A stretch of DNA of 64,000 nt, from NCBI GenBank assembly GCA_023228945.1, contig JALOAI010000020.1, positions 38,455 to 102,454 of the forward strand, in the 5' to 3' direction. Each line of letters starts with the position of its first letter. The stretch's first letter is position 1. Position numbers and translations under genes: made by a program. This document shows, in pieces, positions 33,198 to 41,312 of the stretch. Source of the DNA: Pigmentiphaga sp. (GTDB lineage: Bacteria > Pseudomonadota > Gammaproteobacteria > Burkholderiales > Burkholderiaceae_B). The notes below the pieces were generated by a model. That model saw nothing but the letters and a program-made list of their open reading frames with translations. It was not told where the DNA came from and searched no databases.

Positions 33198-34190
33198 ATG
33201 ACGCACATGATGATCATGAATGCCACACATCATAATGAGCTGGCCAAGCTCGACCTCAATCTGCTGACCGTCTTCGACGCGCTGCTGCGCGAATGCAGCG
33301 TCACCCGGGCTGGCGCGGAGCTGGGCCTCACCCAGAGCGCGATGAGCCACTCCCTGGGTCGGCTGCGGCAGTTCTTCGACGACCCGCTGTTCGTCAAGGC
33401 GCATCGCGGCATGCAGCCCACCGCCAAGGCAGAGGCCTTGCGGCCGGTGGTGCACGAGGTGATGACCACCATCCGCGATCAATTGCTGTCGCAGGCGCGC
33501 TTCGATCCGGCCCAGGCGCGGCGCACTTTTACGCTGTGCCTGAGCGATATGGGCGAGCTGGTGTTTTTGCCCACCTTGCTCGAAGATCTCAAACAGGCGG
33601 CGCCGCTGTGCAGCCTGCGTACCGTGCAGATGCCCCCGCAGCAAATGGCCAACGCGCTGGCCACGGGCGAGGCCGACCTGGCCCTGAGCTCGCTGCGCTC
33701 GGCGCCCGAGGGCTTATACCAACAACAGTTGTTCGCGCATTCCTTCGTGACTATCGCCAGCCCACGCAATCCGCACATCGGCGAGCGCCTGACTCTGGAG
33801 GAGTTCACCCGTCTGCCCCATGTGACGGTCACGCTCACGGGCAACAGCAATATCCCCTATGACGCCGCCATCGAGGAGTACGGCATCAGCCGGCGTATCC
33901 TGGTTTCCACACCGCACTTTCTATTCGTGCCGTTGCTCATGGAGCAGCATCCGGAACTCATCGCCACGGTGCCGCTGGCGCTGGGCAGCGTGTTCGCCCG
34001 GCTCGGATCGGTACGCTTGCTACAACCGCCGCTGCGCATGCCGCCGTTCTCGCTGCATCAATACTGGCATCCGCGCTTTCATCATGATCGCGCCAACGTG
34101 TGGCTGCGCCAACGCGTGAAGGCGCTATTTCCCCGCCTGCCTCCCAGCCTCGAAGCTCCAGGCTTCCCCAATCATGCATCCCATACATGA
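33198..34190 (+). CDS. LysR-family regulator (NahR/LinR-like)
   Basis: A LysR protein of about 330 residues. The DNA-binding domain reads LAKLDLNLLTVFDALLRECSVTRAGAELGLTQSAMSHSLGRLRQFFDDPLFVKAHRGMQPT, the form typical of the NahR/NodD/LinR branch that responds to aromatic inducers. The exact start is unclear: GTG at 33177 and ATGs at 33198, 33207 and 33216 are all in frame without a convincing ribosome-binding site. It is divergent from the LivK-type gene and 104 bp upstream of the Rieske oxygenase on the same strand, so both are candidate targets. Confidence 0.9.
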   Translation: MTHMMIMNATHHNELAKLDLNLLTVFDALLRECSVTRAGAELGLTQSAMSHSLGRLRQFFDDPLFVKAHRGMQPTAKAEALRPVVHEVMTTIRDQLLSQARFDPAQARRTFTLCLSDMGELVFLPTLLEDLKQAAPLCSLRTVQMPPQQMANALATGEADLALSSLRSAPEGLYQQQLFAHSFVTIASPRNPHIGERLTLEEFTRLPHVTVTLTGNSNIPYDAAIEEYGISRRILVSTPHFLFVPLLMEQHPELIATVPLALGSVFARLGSVRLLQPPLRMPPFSLHQYWHPRFHHDRANVWLRQRVKALFPRLPPSLEAPGFPNHASHT

Positions 34191-34294
34191 TATAGATGAA
34201 ACCCATCGCATTGACTCATGATGGTTAAAGGCGCAAGCTACTCGGCCAGTGGACGGAGCCCGTCCGCACCATGCTTGCCGAGGAGGAAAACACC

Positions 34295-35392
34295 ATGTTC
34301 ATCAAAAATTGTTGGTATGTTGCCGGGTGGTCCAGCGAAATCGGCCAGGACTCCTTCCTGGCCCGCACCCTGGTGGGCGTGCCCGTTGTGTTCTGGCGCG
34401 ACACCGCCGGCCACGTGGTTGCCTTCGAAGATCGCTGCTGTCATCGCGGCGCGCCGCTCTCGCTGGGGCGGCGCGAGGGGGATCATCTGCGTTGCATGTA
34501 CCACGGCCTCAAGTTCGACCGCGACGGCGTCTGTGTCGAGATCCCGGCGCAAGACCGCATCCCGCCCAACGTCCGCGTGCGTGTCTTCCCCATCGTGGAG
34601 CAACACCGCTGGGTGTGGATCTGGATGGGCGACCCCGCCAAGGCCGACCCGGCCCTGATTCCCGATCATCACTGGCTGGACGATCCCGAGTGGCGTTCGC
34701 TCGAGGGCTACACCCATTACAAAACCAACTATCTGCTGATCGCCGATAACTTGCTCGATCTTGCCCACCTGCCATACGTACACGCCACGACGCTCGGCGG
34801 CTCCGAAGACTACGCCCGCAATCCGGCGCGCATCGAAAGCCTGCCCAATGGCGTACGCGTCACCCGCTGGGCCCTGGGCATCGATGCTCCTCCCTTCGTG
34901 CAACGGGTCAAGGCCTACCCCGGCAAGGTCGATCGCTGGAACATCTATGATTTCGTCATCCCGGGCATCTTCCTCATGGACTCCGGCATGTCGCCCGCCG
35001 GCACCGGCGCGCCCGAAGGGCAGCGGGTGGACGCCGCCGAATTCCGGGGCTGCCAGGCTTTAACCCCCGAAACCGAAACCTCCACACATTACTTCTTCGC
35101 CCATCCTCACAACTTCGCGATCGACCAGCCTGAAGTCACCGCGTCCGTCCATCAATCGGTGGTGGCTGCCTTTGAGGAGGATCGCGCCATGATCTCCGCC
35201 CAAGCCGCCAGTCTGGCGCTGGAGCCCGACTTCGAGATGATCCCGATCCGCGCCGACGAGGGCCTGGGCAAGTTCCGCTGGCTGGTGGCCAAGCGGCTGG
35301 AACAGGAGGCCGCCGAGCAGGCGCGGCAATCCGCCGAGAGCGCTCCCGCGCGCCGCAAGTCGGCGGTGCAGCAAGAAGCCCTGACGAGCTGA
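34295..35392 (+). CDS. Rieske non-heme iron oxygenase, alpha subunit (VanA-like)
   Basis: A 365-residue oxygenase. The N-terminal Rieske [2Fe-2S] motif CCHRGAPLSLGRREGDHLRCMYHGLKF gives the Cys-x-His and Cys-x2-His ligands. The mononuclear iron site is in DNLLDLAHLPYVH. Size and sequence resemble vanillate O-demethylase and related single-component alpha subunits. A GAGGAGGA ribosome-binding site supports the ATG at 34295. No ferredoxin-reductase (vanB-type) gene is adjacent, so electrons must come from elsewhere. Likely reactions are O-demethylation or hydroxylation of an aromatic acid. Confidence 0.92.
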   Translation: MFIKNCWYVAGWSSEIGQDSFLARTLVGVPVVFWRDTAGHVVAFEDRCCHRGAPLSLGRREGDHLRCMYHGLKFDRDGVCVEIPAQDRIPPNVRVRVFPIVEQHRWVWIWMGDPAKADPALIPDHHWLDDPEWRSLEGYTHYKTNYLLIADNLLDLAHLPYVHATTLGGSEDYARNPARIESLPNGVRVTRWALGIDAPPFVQRVKAYPGKVDRWNIYDFVIPGIFLMDSGMSPAGTGAPEGQRVDAAEFRGCQALTPETETSTHYFFAHPHNFAIDQPEVTASVHQSVVAAFEEDRAMISAQAASLALEPDFEMIPIRADEGLGKFRWLVAKRLEQEAAEQARQSAESAPARRKSAVQQEALTS

Positions 35393-35419
35393 GGGTGCAG
35401 TCGCCGCCAGCGGAACGAC

Positions 35420-36043
35420 TCAGCGCTGCGTTGTCGCCAATCTCGCGGCCAATCCCAGGAATACGACGCCGGCCAGGCGGTTCATGATCACTTGCGCGCG
35501 CGCCGAGCGCCCGAGCCGCGCGCCCGCGGTGGCGGCGAACACCGCCATGAAGCCGAAGGCCAGCAGGGTGGCGACGATGAACACGCCACCCAGCACGAAG
35601 AGCTGCAGGCTGACGTGTCCCGCCTGGGCATTCACGAACTGCGGCAGGAAGGCCAGGAAGAAAATGGACACCTTGGGGTTCGTGATATTCATCAGAATGC
35701 CCCGGAAATAGAGATTTATCCTCTTGGCGCCCATCTCCGCGCCAGGCCCGGCACCGGCGGGGCGTGCCCGGAAGGCCTGCCAGGCCAGATACAGCAGATA
35801 CGCCGATCCGGCGTACTTCAGCAGGCTGAATGCAAACCGGGATTCCTGAAACACCACAGCCAGGCCAAGCGCCACGGCCGCCGTATGGACCATCAAACCC
35901 GTGCAAAGACCCAGCACGACGCGCAGGCCGGCGCTACGACCGCAGAGCGCGGACTGGACCATGACGAAGAGATTGTCGGGCCCCGGCACGAAGGCGAGAA
36001 ACAGCGCGGTTGCCATGAAGGCAAGCAGAGTGTGGATTTCCAT
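35420..36043 (-). CDS. LysE/RhtB-family amino acid exporter
   Basis: A 207-residue inner-membrane protein with about six hydrophobic segments. It has the family N-terminus LLAFMATALFLAFVPGPDNLFVMVQSALCGRSAGLRVVLGLCTGLMVHTAAVALGL, the central YLLYLAWQAFRA, and FRGILMNITNPKVSIFFLAFLPQFV. LysE/RhtB proteins export amino acids and related metabolites by proton exchange. It converges on the Rieske oxygenase gene with a 27-bp gap. The substrate is unknown. Confidence 0.93.
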   Translation of the reverse strand: MEIHTLLAFMATALFLAFVPGPDNLFVMVQSALCGRSAGLRVVLGLCTGLMVHTAAVALGLAVVFQESRFAFSLLKYAGSAYLLYLAWQAFRARPAGAGPGAEMGAKRINLYFRGILMNITNPKVSIFFLAFLPQFVNAQAGHVSLQLFVLGGVFIVATLLAFGFMAVFAATAGARLGRSARAQVIMNRLAGVVFLGLAARLATTQR

Positions 36044-36207
36044 GGGGCGTCAGGCTCGGTGAGCCTGAAATTTTGCCACAATCCCTTGGCGTTTATCGTG
36101 GCCCGGCACGGCGGCCTGCGCACGGTGCCTGCCCGGCGCAGGGCGGGCCGCCGCTCCGCCGCCCACGCTTTTAATGATAGCGACGGTGGCTGCGTAGGCA
36201 GGTGATT

Positions 36208-36579
36208 TCAGGCGCTGGCATGGAAGGCCAGACCCTGCAGCTTGCCCAGCATCTTGGACATCTGCAGGACTTCCTCGGAGGGAATCTGGCGTACGACGTC
36301 GCCGGTTTCGGAGTCGACGACCTGGACCACCACCCGGGAGGTTTCGTCATCGATCTCGAACCGGAGGTTGGTGGACCACGCGTGCAGGCGCTGGTTGAGC
36401 TCGCGCAGGGCCTGGGCCAGGGCGTCGTCGTCGAGTTGCAGGTAATCGGCTTGAGACTCGACGACTGCCGTAACCTTCGTGGCATCTGCCGTGACACCAG
36501 CTTGAGCCATCGGAGCTGCAACCGCGGCGGGAGTTGCCGCACCAATGGCGACAGGGTTGGAAATCGGCGGTATCGCCAT
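36208..36579 (-). CDS. flaG: FlaG-family protein, away from flagellar genes
   Basis: A 123-residue protein. The C-terminal half, LNQRLHAWSTNLRFEIDDETSRVVVQVVDSETGDVVRQIPSEEVLQMSKMLGKLQG, is the FlaG domain; the N-terminal 40 residues are Ala/Pro-rich and flexible. FlaG influences flagellar filament length in other bacteria. A GGAGG ribosome-binding site precedes the ATG. No other flagellar gene is in the window, so it is either an orphan or sits apart from its operon. Confidence 0.87.
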   Translation of the reverse strand: MAIPPISNPVAIGAATPAAVAAPMAQAGVTADATKVTAVVESQADYLQLDDDALAQALRELNQRLHAWSTNLRFEIDDETSRVVVQVVDSETGDVVRQIPSEEVLQMSKMLGKLQGLAFHASA

Positions 36580-36847
36580 GACGAGCCTCCGGGAAATCGA
36601 TGGGATGACGGGAAGTGAAACCGAACTCTTGGGCGTCCTTCAAAAAGATATGACGATTTACGGCAGATCCGCCCAGGAGTTAAGCGAGCGCTGGCGAGCA
36701 GGCCCGCGCAGGAGCAGCTACGACGGTGGTACCTACGAGGTGTCGCGCGAGCCAAGGCGAACATCCCGCAACGGCCACCGGCGCGACCTGGCAGACGAAG
36801 CCAGCCGCGTTACCATTCATTCTTTTGCCGCCCCCTTCCCCCTAGCC

Positions 36848-37708
36848 ATGATCGCCCCCCGCCCTCCCCGCCGTTCCGTCCTGTTCATGCCGGCCAGCAA
36901 TGTCCGCGCGCTGCAAAAGGCGCGCCAGTTGCCGGCCGACGCCGTGATCTTCGATCTGGAGGATGCCGTCGCCCCCGACGCCAAGGCGCAGGCTCGCGAG
37001 CAGGCTTGCGCCCATGTGCGAGACGGCGGCTATGGCAGTCGCGAAGTGCTGGTGCGCATCAACCGCCTGGATACGGCCTGGGGCCACGAGGATCTCGCCG
37101 CCGTCGCCGCCGTACCGGTGGCCGGCGTGGTGCTGCCCAAGGTCGATCATGCCGGCCCGGCGGAAGAATGCGTGCAACGACTGCGCGCACTCGGCAGCCA
37201 GGCGCCGGTTTGGCCCATGATCGAATCGCCCGCCGGCGTGCTGCAGGTGGAAGCCATCGCCGCCACCTCCGGCCTGGGTGCGCTGGTGATGGGCACCAAC
37301 GATCTGCTCAAGGATCTCGGCGCGATCGACCACGGCGACCGCCGCGCGCTGCTCTACGCCTTATCGCGCACGGTCGCCGCGGCGCGCGCTTTCGGCCTGG
37401 GCGTGCTCGACGGCGTCACGCCCAGCTTCGACGATCTCGACGCCTTGCGCCAGGTGTGCCTGCAAGGGCGCGAACTGGGGTTCGATGGCAAGACGCTCAT
37501 TCATCCCCGGCAGATCGAGCCGGCCAACGCGGCCTTCGGACCCTCCGCCGACGAAGTCGCTCGCGCCCGGCAGTGGGTGGCGGCCTGGGAAGCCGCCGGC
37601 CCGGCCCCGGGCGTTATCGCGGTGGAAGGCGAGATGATCGAGGCCTTGCACATCGAGCAGGCGCGGCGGGTGCTGGCGCTGGCCCGCACGCTCGCGCTTC
37701 CTCATTGA
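36848..37708 (+). CDS. CitE-like HpcH/HpaI-superfamily lyase (citryl/malyl-CoA lyase beta-subunit type)
   Basis: A 286-residue CitE-type lyase: RRSVLFMPASNVRALQKARQLPADAVIFDLEDAVAPDAKAQAR at the N-terminus, the metal and CoA-loop segment VWPMIESPAGVLQVEAIAATSGLGALVMGTNDLLKDLG, and GFDGKTLIHPRQIEPAN near the end. Such enzymes split or form 3-hydroxyacyl-CoA/acids. It is followed after 29 bp by a YheO-like regulator on the same strand. There are no citD/citF genes, so classic citrate lyase is excluded; a malyl-CoA-like or methylmalyl-CoA-like substrate is possible. Confidence 0.9.
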   Translation: MIAPRPPRRSVLFMPASNVRALQKARQLPADAVIFDLEDAVAPDAKAQAREQACAHVRDGGYGSREVLVRINRLDTAWGHEDLAAVAAVPVAGVVLPKVDHAGPAEECVQRLRALGSQAPVWPMIESPAGVLQVEAIAATSGLGALVMGTNDLLKDLGAIDHGDRRALLYALSRTVAAARAFGLGVLDGVTPSFDDLDALRQVCLQGRELGFDGKTLIHPRQIEPANAAFGPSADEVARARQWVAAWEAAGPAPGVIAVEGEMIEALHIEQARRVLALARTLALPH

Positions 37709-37737
37709 GCGTTTTTTACACCGACCCGGAGCCTCGC

Positions 37738-38583
37738 ATGAAGCCGTCCAGGACCACGCTTCCCCGCCACGGCTCGCGGCCGGCCTCGCTTCCCGGCGAG
37801 CGCGCGGCCGTGCTGGCGGCGTTGCAACCCGTGGTCGCGTTGCTGGGCCGGATGGTGGGCCCCCATGTCGAGGTGGTTCTCCACGATCTGACTCAGCCGG
37901 AACATTCGGTGGTGGCGATCGCCAACGGCCACTTGTCGGGCAGGGAGCCGGGCAGCTCCATCCTCAGCGGGCCGCAGGACGACATCGCCTTCGCGGCCGC
38001 GCTGCGCGAAACGCACACGCGGGGCGGGGCCAGCCACACCGTGATCGACGGCTATCCGACCTTGACCCGCGACGGCAAGCGGCTGCATTCGGCCACCGTG
38101 ATTTTTCGCGACGGCACCGGACTGCCGTATGCCGCGCTGTGCGTCAACGCCGACCTGCGCCTGTTACGGCAAGTCCGGCAATGGCTGGATGCCTACCTGC
38201 CGCTCGCGCCAGGCAGCTCCGCTCCTCTCCCCGACGCTCTCGGCCCATTCGATGGGGAAGACCAGCAGGCGCCAGCACCGGCGCGCCCCGCCAGAACGCC
38301 CAGACCCCGAGCCGGGCCGGCAAGGCCCTCGGTCCAGGATACCAACACCATCGTCCATGAAGTGGTACGCGAAGCCTTGCGCCATTCGGGCAAGCCTGTG
38401 GCCGAGCTCGATCGCGGCGAGCGGCAGGCCATCGTGCAGACGCTGCTGCACCGCGGCCTGTTCGTCATCCGCGGCGGCGTGGAGCAAGCAGCCCGTGCCC
38501 TGGGCGTGTCGCGCTATACCATCTATAACGATGCCAAGGCGCTGCGGGCGGCAACCGGCCTTCGCGACGAGAGCCATCGATAA
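37738..38583 (+). CDS. YheO/DauR-type transcriptional regulator (PAS-like domain plus helix-turn-helix)
   Basis: A 281-residue regulator. The YheO-like PAS domain (residues about 20-150) reads LQPVVALLGRMVGPHVEVVLHDLTQPEHSVVAIANGHLSGREPGSSI, and the DauR-type helix-turn-helix lies at the C-terminus (IVQTLLHRGLFVIRGGVEQAARALGVSRYTIYNDAKALR). A Pro/Arg-rich linker joins them. DauR-type regulators control D-amino-acid and other amino-acid catabolic genes. It sits directly upstream of a gap containing a clear palindrome and the PLP enzyme-RidA pair, so it probably regulates those. Confidence 0.88.
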   Translation: MKPSRTTLPRHGSRPASLPGERAAVLAALQPVVALLGRMVGPHVEVVLHDLTQPEHSVVAIANGHLSGREPGSSILSGPQDDIAFAAALRETHTRGGASHTVIDGYPTLTRDGKRLHSATVIFRDGTGLPYAALCVNADLRLLRQVRQWLDAYLPLAPGSSAPLPDALGPFDGEDQQAPAPARPARTPRPRAGPARPSVQDTNTIVHEVVREALRHSGKPVAELDRGERQAIVQTLLHRGLFVIRGGVEQAARALGVSRYTIYNDAKALRAATGLRDESHR

Positions 38584-38704
38584 GACCTGTCTGCGCCGCC
38601 CCTCTTCGGCAAGCGAGGGCGCGCTTGTTCTTTGATGAACCTTGGGATTTCAGGCCCCGCTACGGGCTAACCCGGATGGCGGCAATGGCGCATACCGGCC
38701 AATA

Positions 38705-38737
38705 ATTCAACAAATCGTTGAAAACATTTTGTTGAAT
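38705..38737. promoter_or_regulatory. Candidate operator upstream of the PLP enzyme
   Basis: ATTCAACAAA (38705-38714) is perfectly inverted as TTTGTTGAAT (38728-38737), with a 13-base spacer. A second nested dyad TTCAAC-N5-GTTGAA covers 38706-38722. Three copies of the TTGAA half-site therefore lie in 33 bp of AT-rich DNA, about 80-115 bp before the PLP enzyme start. Confidence 0.5.
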
Positions 38738-38819
38738 ACTGCCTGGCACAGCGTCGGCACAACCGTAGCGCCGCCAGCCCGCCCACCCCTTCGTGCTTCT
38801 CTCGTTTGCGAGGCTTTCC

Positions 38820-40079
38820 ATGCGTTTATCCCGTCGCGACTGGCTCCGCGCCACCGGTAGCCTGTCCCTGGCTGCGACCCTCGCCCCCACCGCCGCTCGG
38901 GCCGCCGCTTCGTCCGCCAACGGCTCGCCACTCCCGGTGGGCTCCACCGCCTTGCCGGCTCGGGAACGCTTTCCGGGCGTGCAGGGCGAGACCTACCTCA
39001 ACTCGGCCGCCGTGCATCCCTGGATCGACGCCTCGACCCGGGCGATGCAAACGTATGCCGAGAACAAACTGGGCGGCAGCGGCGGGCGCGTCAATGCGAT
39101 TCCCAAGTTCGCCCAGTTGGTCAACGCCCCGCCCGAGGCCATCACCTATGCGCCCAGCACCTCGATGGGCGAATACCTGGTCACGCAAGCCCTGGGCATC
39201 CCCGAGTCGGGAGGCCGCATCGTGACCGACGCCCTGCATTTCAATGGCTCGTTCTATATGTATGAGCAGTTCCAGAAGCGCGGCATGCAGGTCGAGTATG
39301 TGCGAATGGATCCTGAGTTCGGCATCAACCTCGCCGATCTCGAGCGCGCCATCACCCCCGATACCCGCCTGGTCTCGATCTCGCAGGTGTCGCTGTACAA
39401 CGGGTTCGAGCATGATCTTCGGGCGGTTGCCGAACTGGCCCACGCGCGCGGCGCCTTGGTTTATGCCGACATTATCCAGGCCGCGGGCGCCGTGCCCGTC
39501 GACCTCTCGGCCAGTGGCGTGGATTTTGCCGCATGCGGCACCTATAAATGGTTGATGGGCGATTTCGGCTTTGCCTTTCTGTATGTCAATCCCGCCATCC
39601 TGCCCAAACTGCGCAGGCCTTGGTATGGGTATCTGCAAACCGCCAACTTCGTCAACCCCATGACCCGCCTTTATCCGCTCGATCCGGAAGGCGATCCACC
39701 TTTCGAGAGCCGGCAGAACGACACCGTGGGCGGCTACTTCAATGGCGCGTTCCCGGCGCGAGCGGTGGAGGCCGCCACCTCGGCCGCCATCGATTGGCTG
39801 CTGGCGGTGGGAGTGGACAATATCCAGACCTATCGGCAGCCGATGATGGACGCGGTGCGCGGCGAACTGACTCGACGTGGCTTCCAGTGCGTGACGCCCG
39901 AAGGCAACCGTTCGGCCATCCTTACCTTTGCCTATCGAGATGCGGGCCAACTGGCGAGCCGGCTTGATGCAGCGAAGGTGCGCATCACCTTGCGCGGGAA
40001 CCACATCCGCATCTCGCCATCTACCTTCAATGACATGAACGACATCGATCGCCTGTTGTCGGCCATCGGCAACCCATGA
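38820..40079 (+). CDS. Tat-exported class V aminotransferase-fold PLP enzyme (isopenicillin N epimerase/PvdN-like)
   Basis: A 419-residue fold-type I PLP protein. The N-terminus LSRRDWLRATGSLSLAATLAPTAARAA is a typical twin-arginine signal followed by an AxA cleavage site. The catalytic domain has THE START GETYLNSAAVHP, LVSISQVSLYNGFEHDL, VYADIIQAAGAVPVDLS (aspartate to the pyridine nitrogen) and CGTYKWLMGDFG with the Schiff-base Lys243. A periplasmic PLP enzyme is unusual; PvdN of pyoverdine maturation in Pseudomonas is a known precedent. Start at ATG 38820 is set by the Tat signal. A RidA gene follows. No siderophore genes are nearby, so the substrate is open. Confidence 0.88.
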   Translation: MRLSRRDWLRATGSLSLAATLAPTAARAAASSANGSPLPVGSTALPARERFPGVQGETYLNSAAVHPWIDASTRAMQTYAENKLGGSGGRVNAIPKFAQLVNAPPEAITYAPSTSMGEYLVTQALGIPESGGRIVTDALHFNGSFYMYEQFQKRGMQVEYVRMDPEFGINLADLERAITPDTRLVSISQVSLYNGFEHDLRAVAELAHARGALVYADIIQAAGAVPVDLSASGVDFAACGTYKWLMGDFGFAFLYVNPAILPKLRRPWYGYLQTANFVNPMTRLYPLDPEGDPPFESRQNDTVGGYFNGAFPARAVEAATSAAIDWLLAVGVDNIQTYRQPMMDAVRGELTRRGFQCVTPEGNRSAILTFAYRDAGQLASRLDAAKVRITLRGNHIRISPSTFNDMNDIDRLLSAIGNP

Positions 40080-40137
40080 TCCCGCGCCGGAGCGCCGCGG
40101 CGATCGCCGTTTGCGTTTCGTTTCCCCTGGAGACCAC

Positions 40138-40545
40138 ATGCCCAACGCCCCCCAAACCCAAACGACCCTCGCCTACCTCGATTCGGGCCGCAGCCTGCCG
40201 CCCGGCGTGCCGTTTTGCGAAGCCGTACGCGCCGGAGACACTTTTTATTTCTCGGGCCAGATCGGCAACACACCCGGCACGCTCGAACTCGCCCCTGGCG
40301 GTATTGCCGCCGAAGCCCGGCAACTCATGGAGAATATGTCCGCCACCCTGAGCGCCCACGGGCTGGGCCTGGATCGCGTCGTCAAATGTACCGTCATGTT
40401 GGCCGATATGGCGGAGTGGAAGGCTTTCAACGAGGTCTACGCCAGCTATTTTCCGGCCGGCCGACGCCCGGCGCGCAGCGCGTTCGGCTGCGCCGGCCTG
40501 GTGGCGGGAGCCCGTGTCGAGATGGAGTTCATCGCGGTCGCCTGA
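40138..40545 (+). CDS. RidA-family imine/enamine deaminase
   Basis: A 135-residue RidA protein (FYFSGQIGNTPGTLEL, AAEARQLMENMSATLSAHGLGLDRVVKCTVMLADMAEWKAFNEVYASYF, EMEFIAVA). Unlike the other two RidA copies in the window it keeps the arginine in PARSAFGCAGL, so it may be an active deaminase. A GGAG ribosome-binding site precedes ATG 40138. It is 58 bp downstream of the PLP enzyme and probably detoxifies reactive enamines or imines made by PLP chemistry, although that enzyme is predicted to be periplasmic. Confidence 0.9.
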   Translation: MPNAPQTQTTLAYLDSGRSLPPGVPFCEAVRAGDTFYFSGQIGNTPGTLELAPGGIAAEARQLMENMSATLSAHGLGLDRVVKCTVMLADMAEWKAFNEVYASYFPAGRRPARSAFGCAGLVAGARVEMEFIAVA

Positions 40546-40694
40546 GTCCTCTCCGCCCGGCCACCACGCGACCGCGAGTCTGACGCGTGAGTGGCGGTAT
40601 CGCGGAGTCCAATCACACATCCACCGCTTGGATTCGACAACCTTACGCGAATCTGACAAAATTCACCCCTCTGACCACGATCAGGAGCTTTTGG

Positions 40695-41282
40695 GTGATT
40701 CTGACACCCCCCACCACGACAACCCCCACCTCACAGCGCCACGGCGCCGCGCCGCGGCTGGCCGCCACGCTGCTGGCCTTGATGGCCGCCTGCTTGGCGC
40801 CCTCCATCCAGGCCAAAGACGACTCCAGCCGCCACCTGGAGGTGGCAGGCTACCTGGAGAAGGTCCGGATCCACGACACCGACCTCGTCCTCACGGCCCG
40901 CCTGGATACGGGCGCCACACTGTCTTCCCTCAACGCGCTGGATCTCGAGCGTTTCGAACGCGACGGCAAAGAGTGGGTGCGCTTCGAGGTGATGAATCCC
41001 GACGATGATAAAAAGCGCATCGAGCTCGAGTACCCGGTGGTTCGCGACATCCGTATCGTGCAACACAGCGGCAATCACCAGTCGCGCCCCGTCGTCGAGT
41101 TGACGCTTTGCATCGGGCACCACGAGCGCAAGGCGGAGGTCACGCTCGCCGACCGTTCGGAGTTCACCTATCAGTTGCTGGTCGGCCGCAACCACATGCG
41201 CAATGCCTTGCTGATCGATCCCGGCAAGCGCTACCTGCACGAACCGGCCTGCGACCCGGCCGATGACGACAACGATTCCTAA
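40695..41282 (+). CDS. ATP-dependent zinc protease family protein (DUF785/RimB-like retropepsin fold)
   Basis: A 195-residue protein starting at GTG 40695, supported by AGGAG eight bases upstream; the following residues form a signal peptide (LAATLLALMAACLAPSIQA). The domain carries the aspartic-protease-like LDTGATLSSLNA (Asp71) in the context of EVAGYLEKVRIHDTDLVLTARLDTGA, and ends with DRSEFTYQLLVGRNHMRNALLIDPGKRYL. Although named a zinc protease, the visible motif is that of pepsin-like peptidases. It is the first gene of the conserved trio with the transglutaminase-7TM and ATP-grasp genes. Confidence 0.9.
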   Translation: MILTPPTTTTPTSQRHGAAPRLAATLLALMAACLAPSIQAKDDSSRHLEVAGYLEKVRIHDTDLVLTARLDTGATLSSLNALDLERFERDGKEWVRFEVMNPDDDKKRIELEYPVVRDIRIVQHSGNHQSRPVVELTLCIGHHERKAEVTLADRSEFTYQLLVGRNHMRNALLIDPGKRYLHEPACDPADDDNDS

Positions 41283-41312
41283 CCCGCCGCTACACGGCCT
41301 CTGTTCCCCCTC

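Noticed and set aside
36545..36847. Long N-terminal extension of the CitE-like frame
   Set aside because: The first 101 codons show no similarity to the family and overlap the flaG 5' end; the protein starts naturally at ATG 36848.
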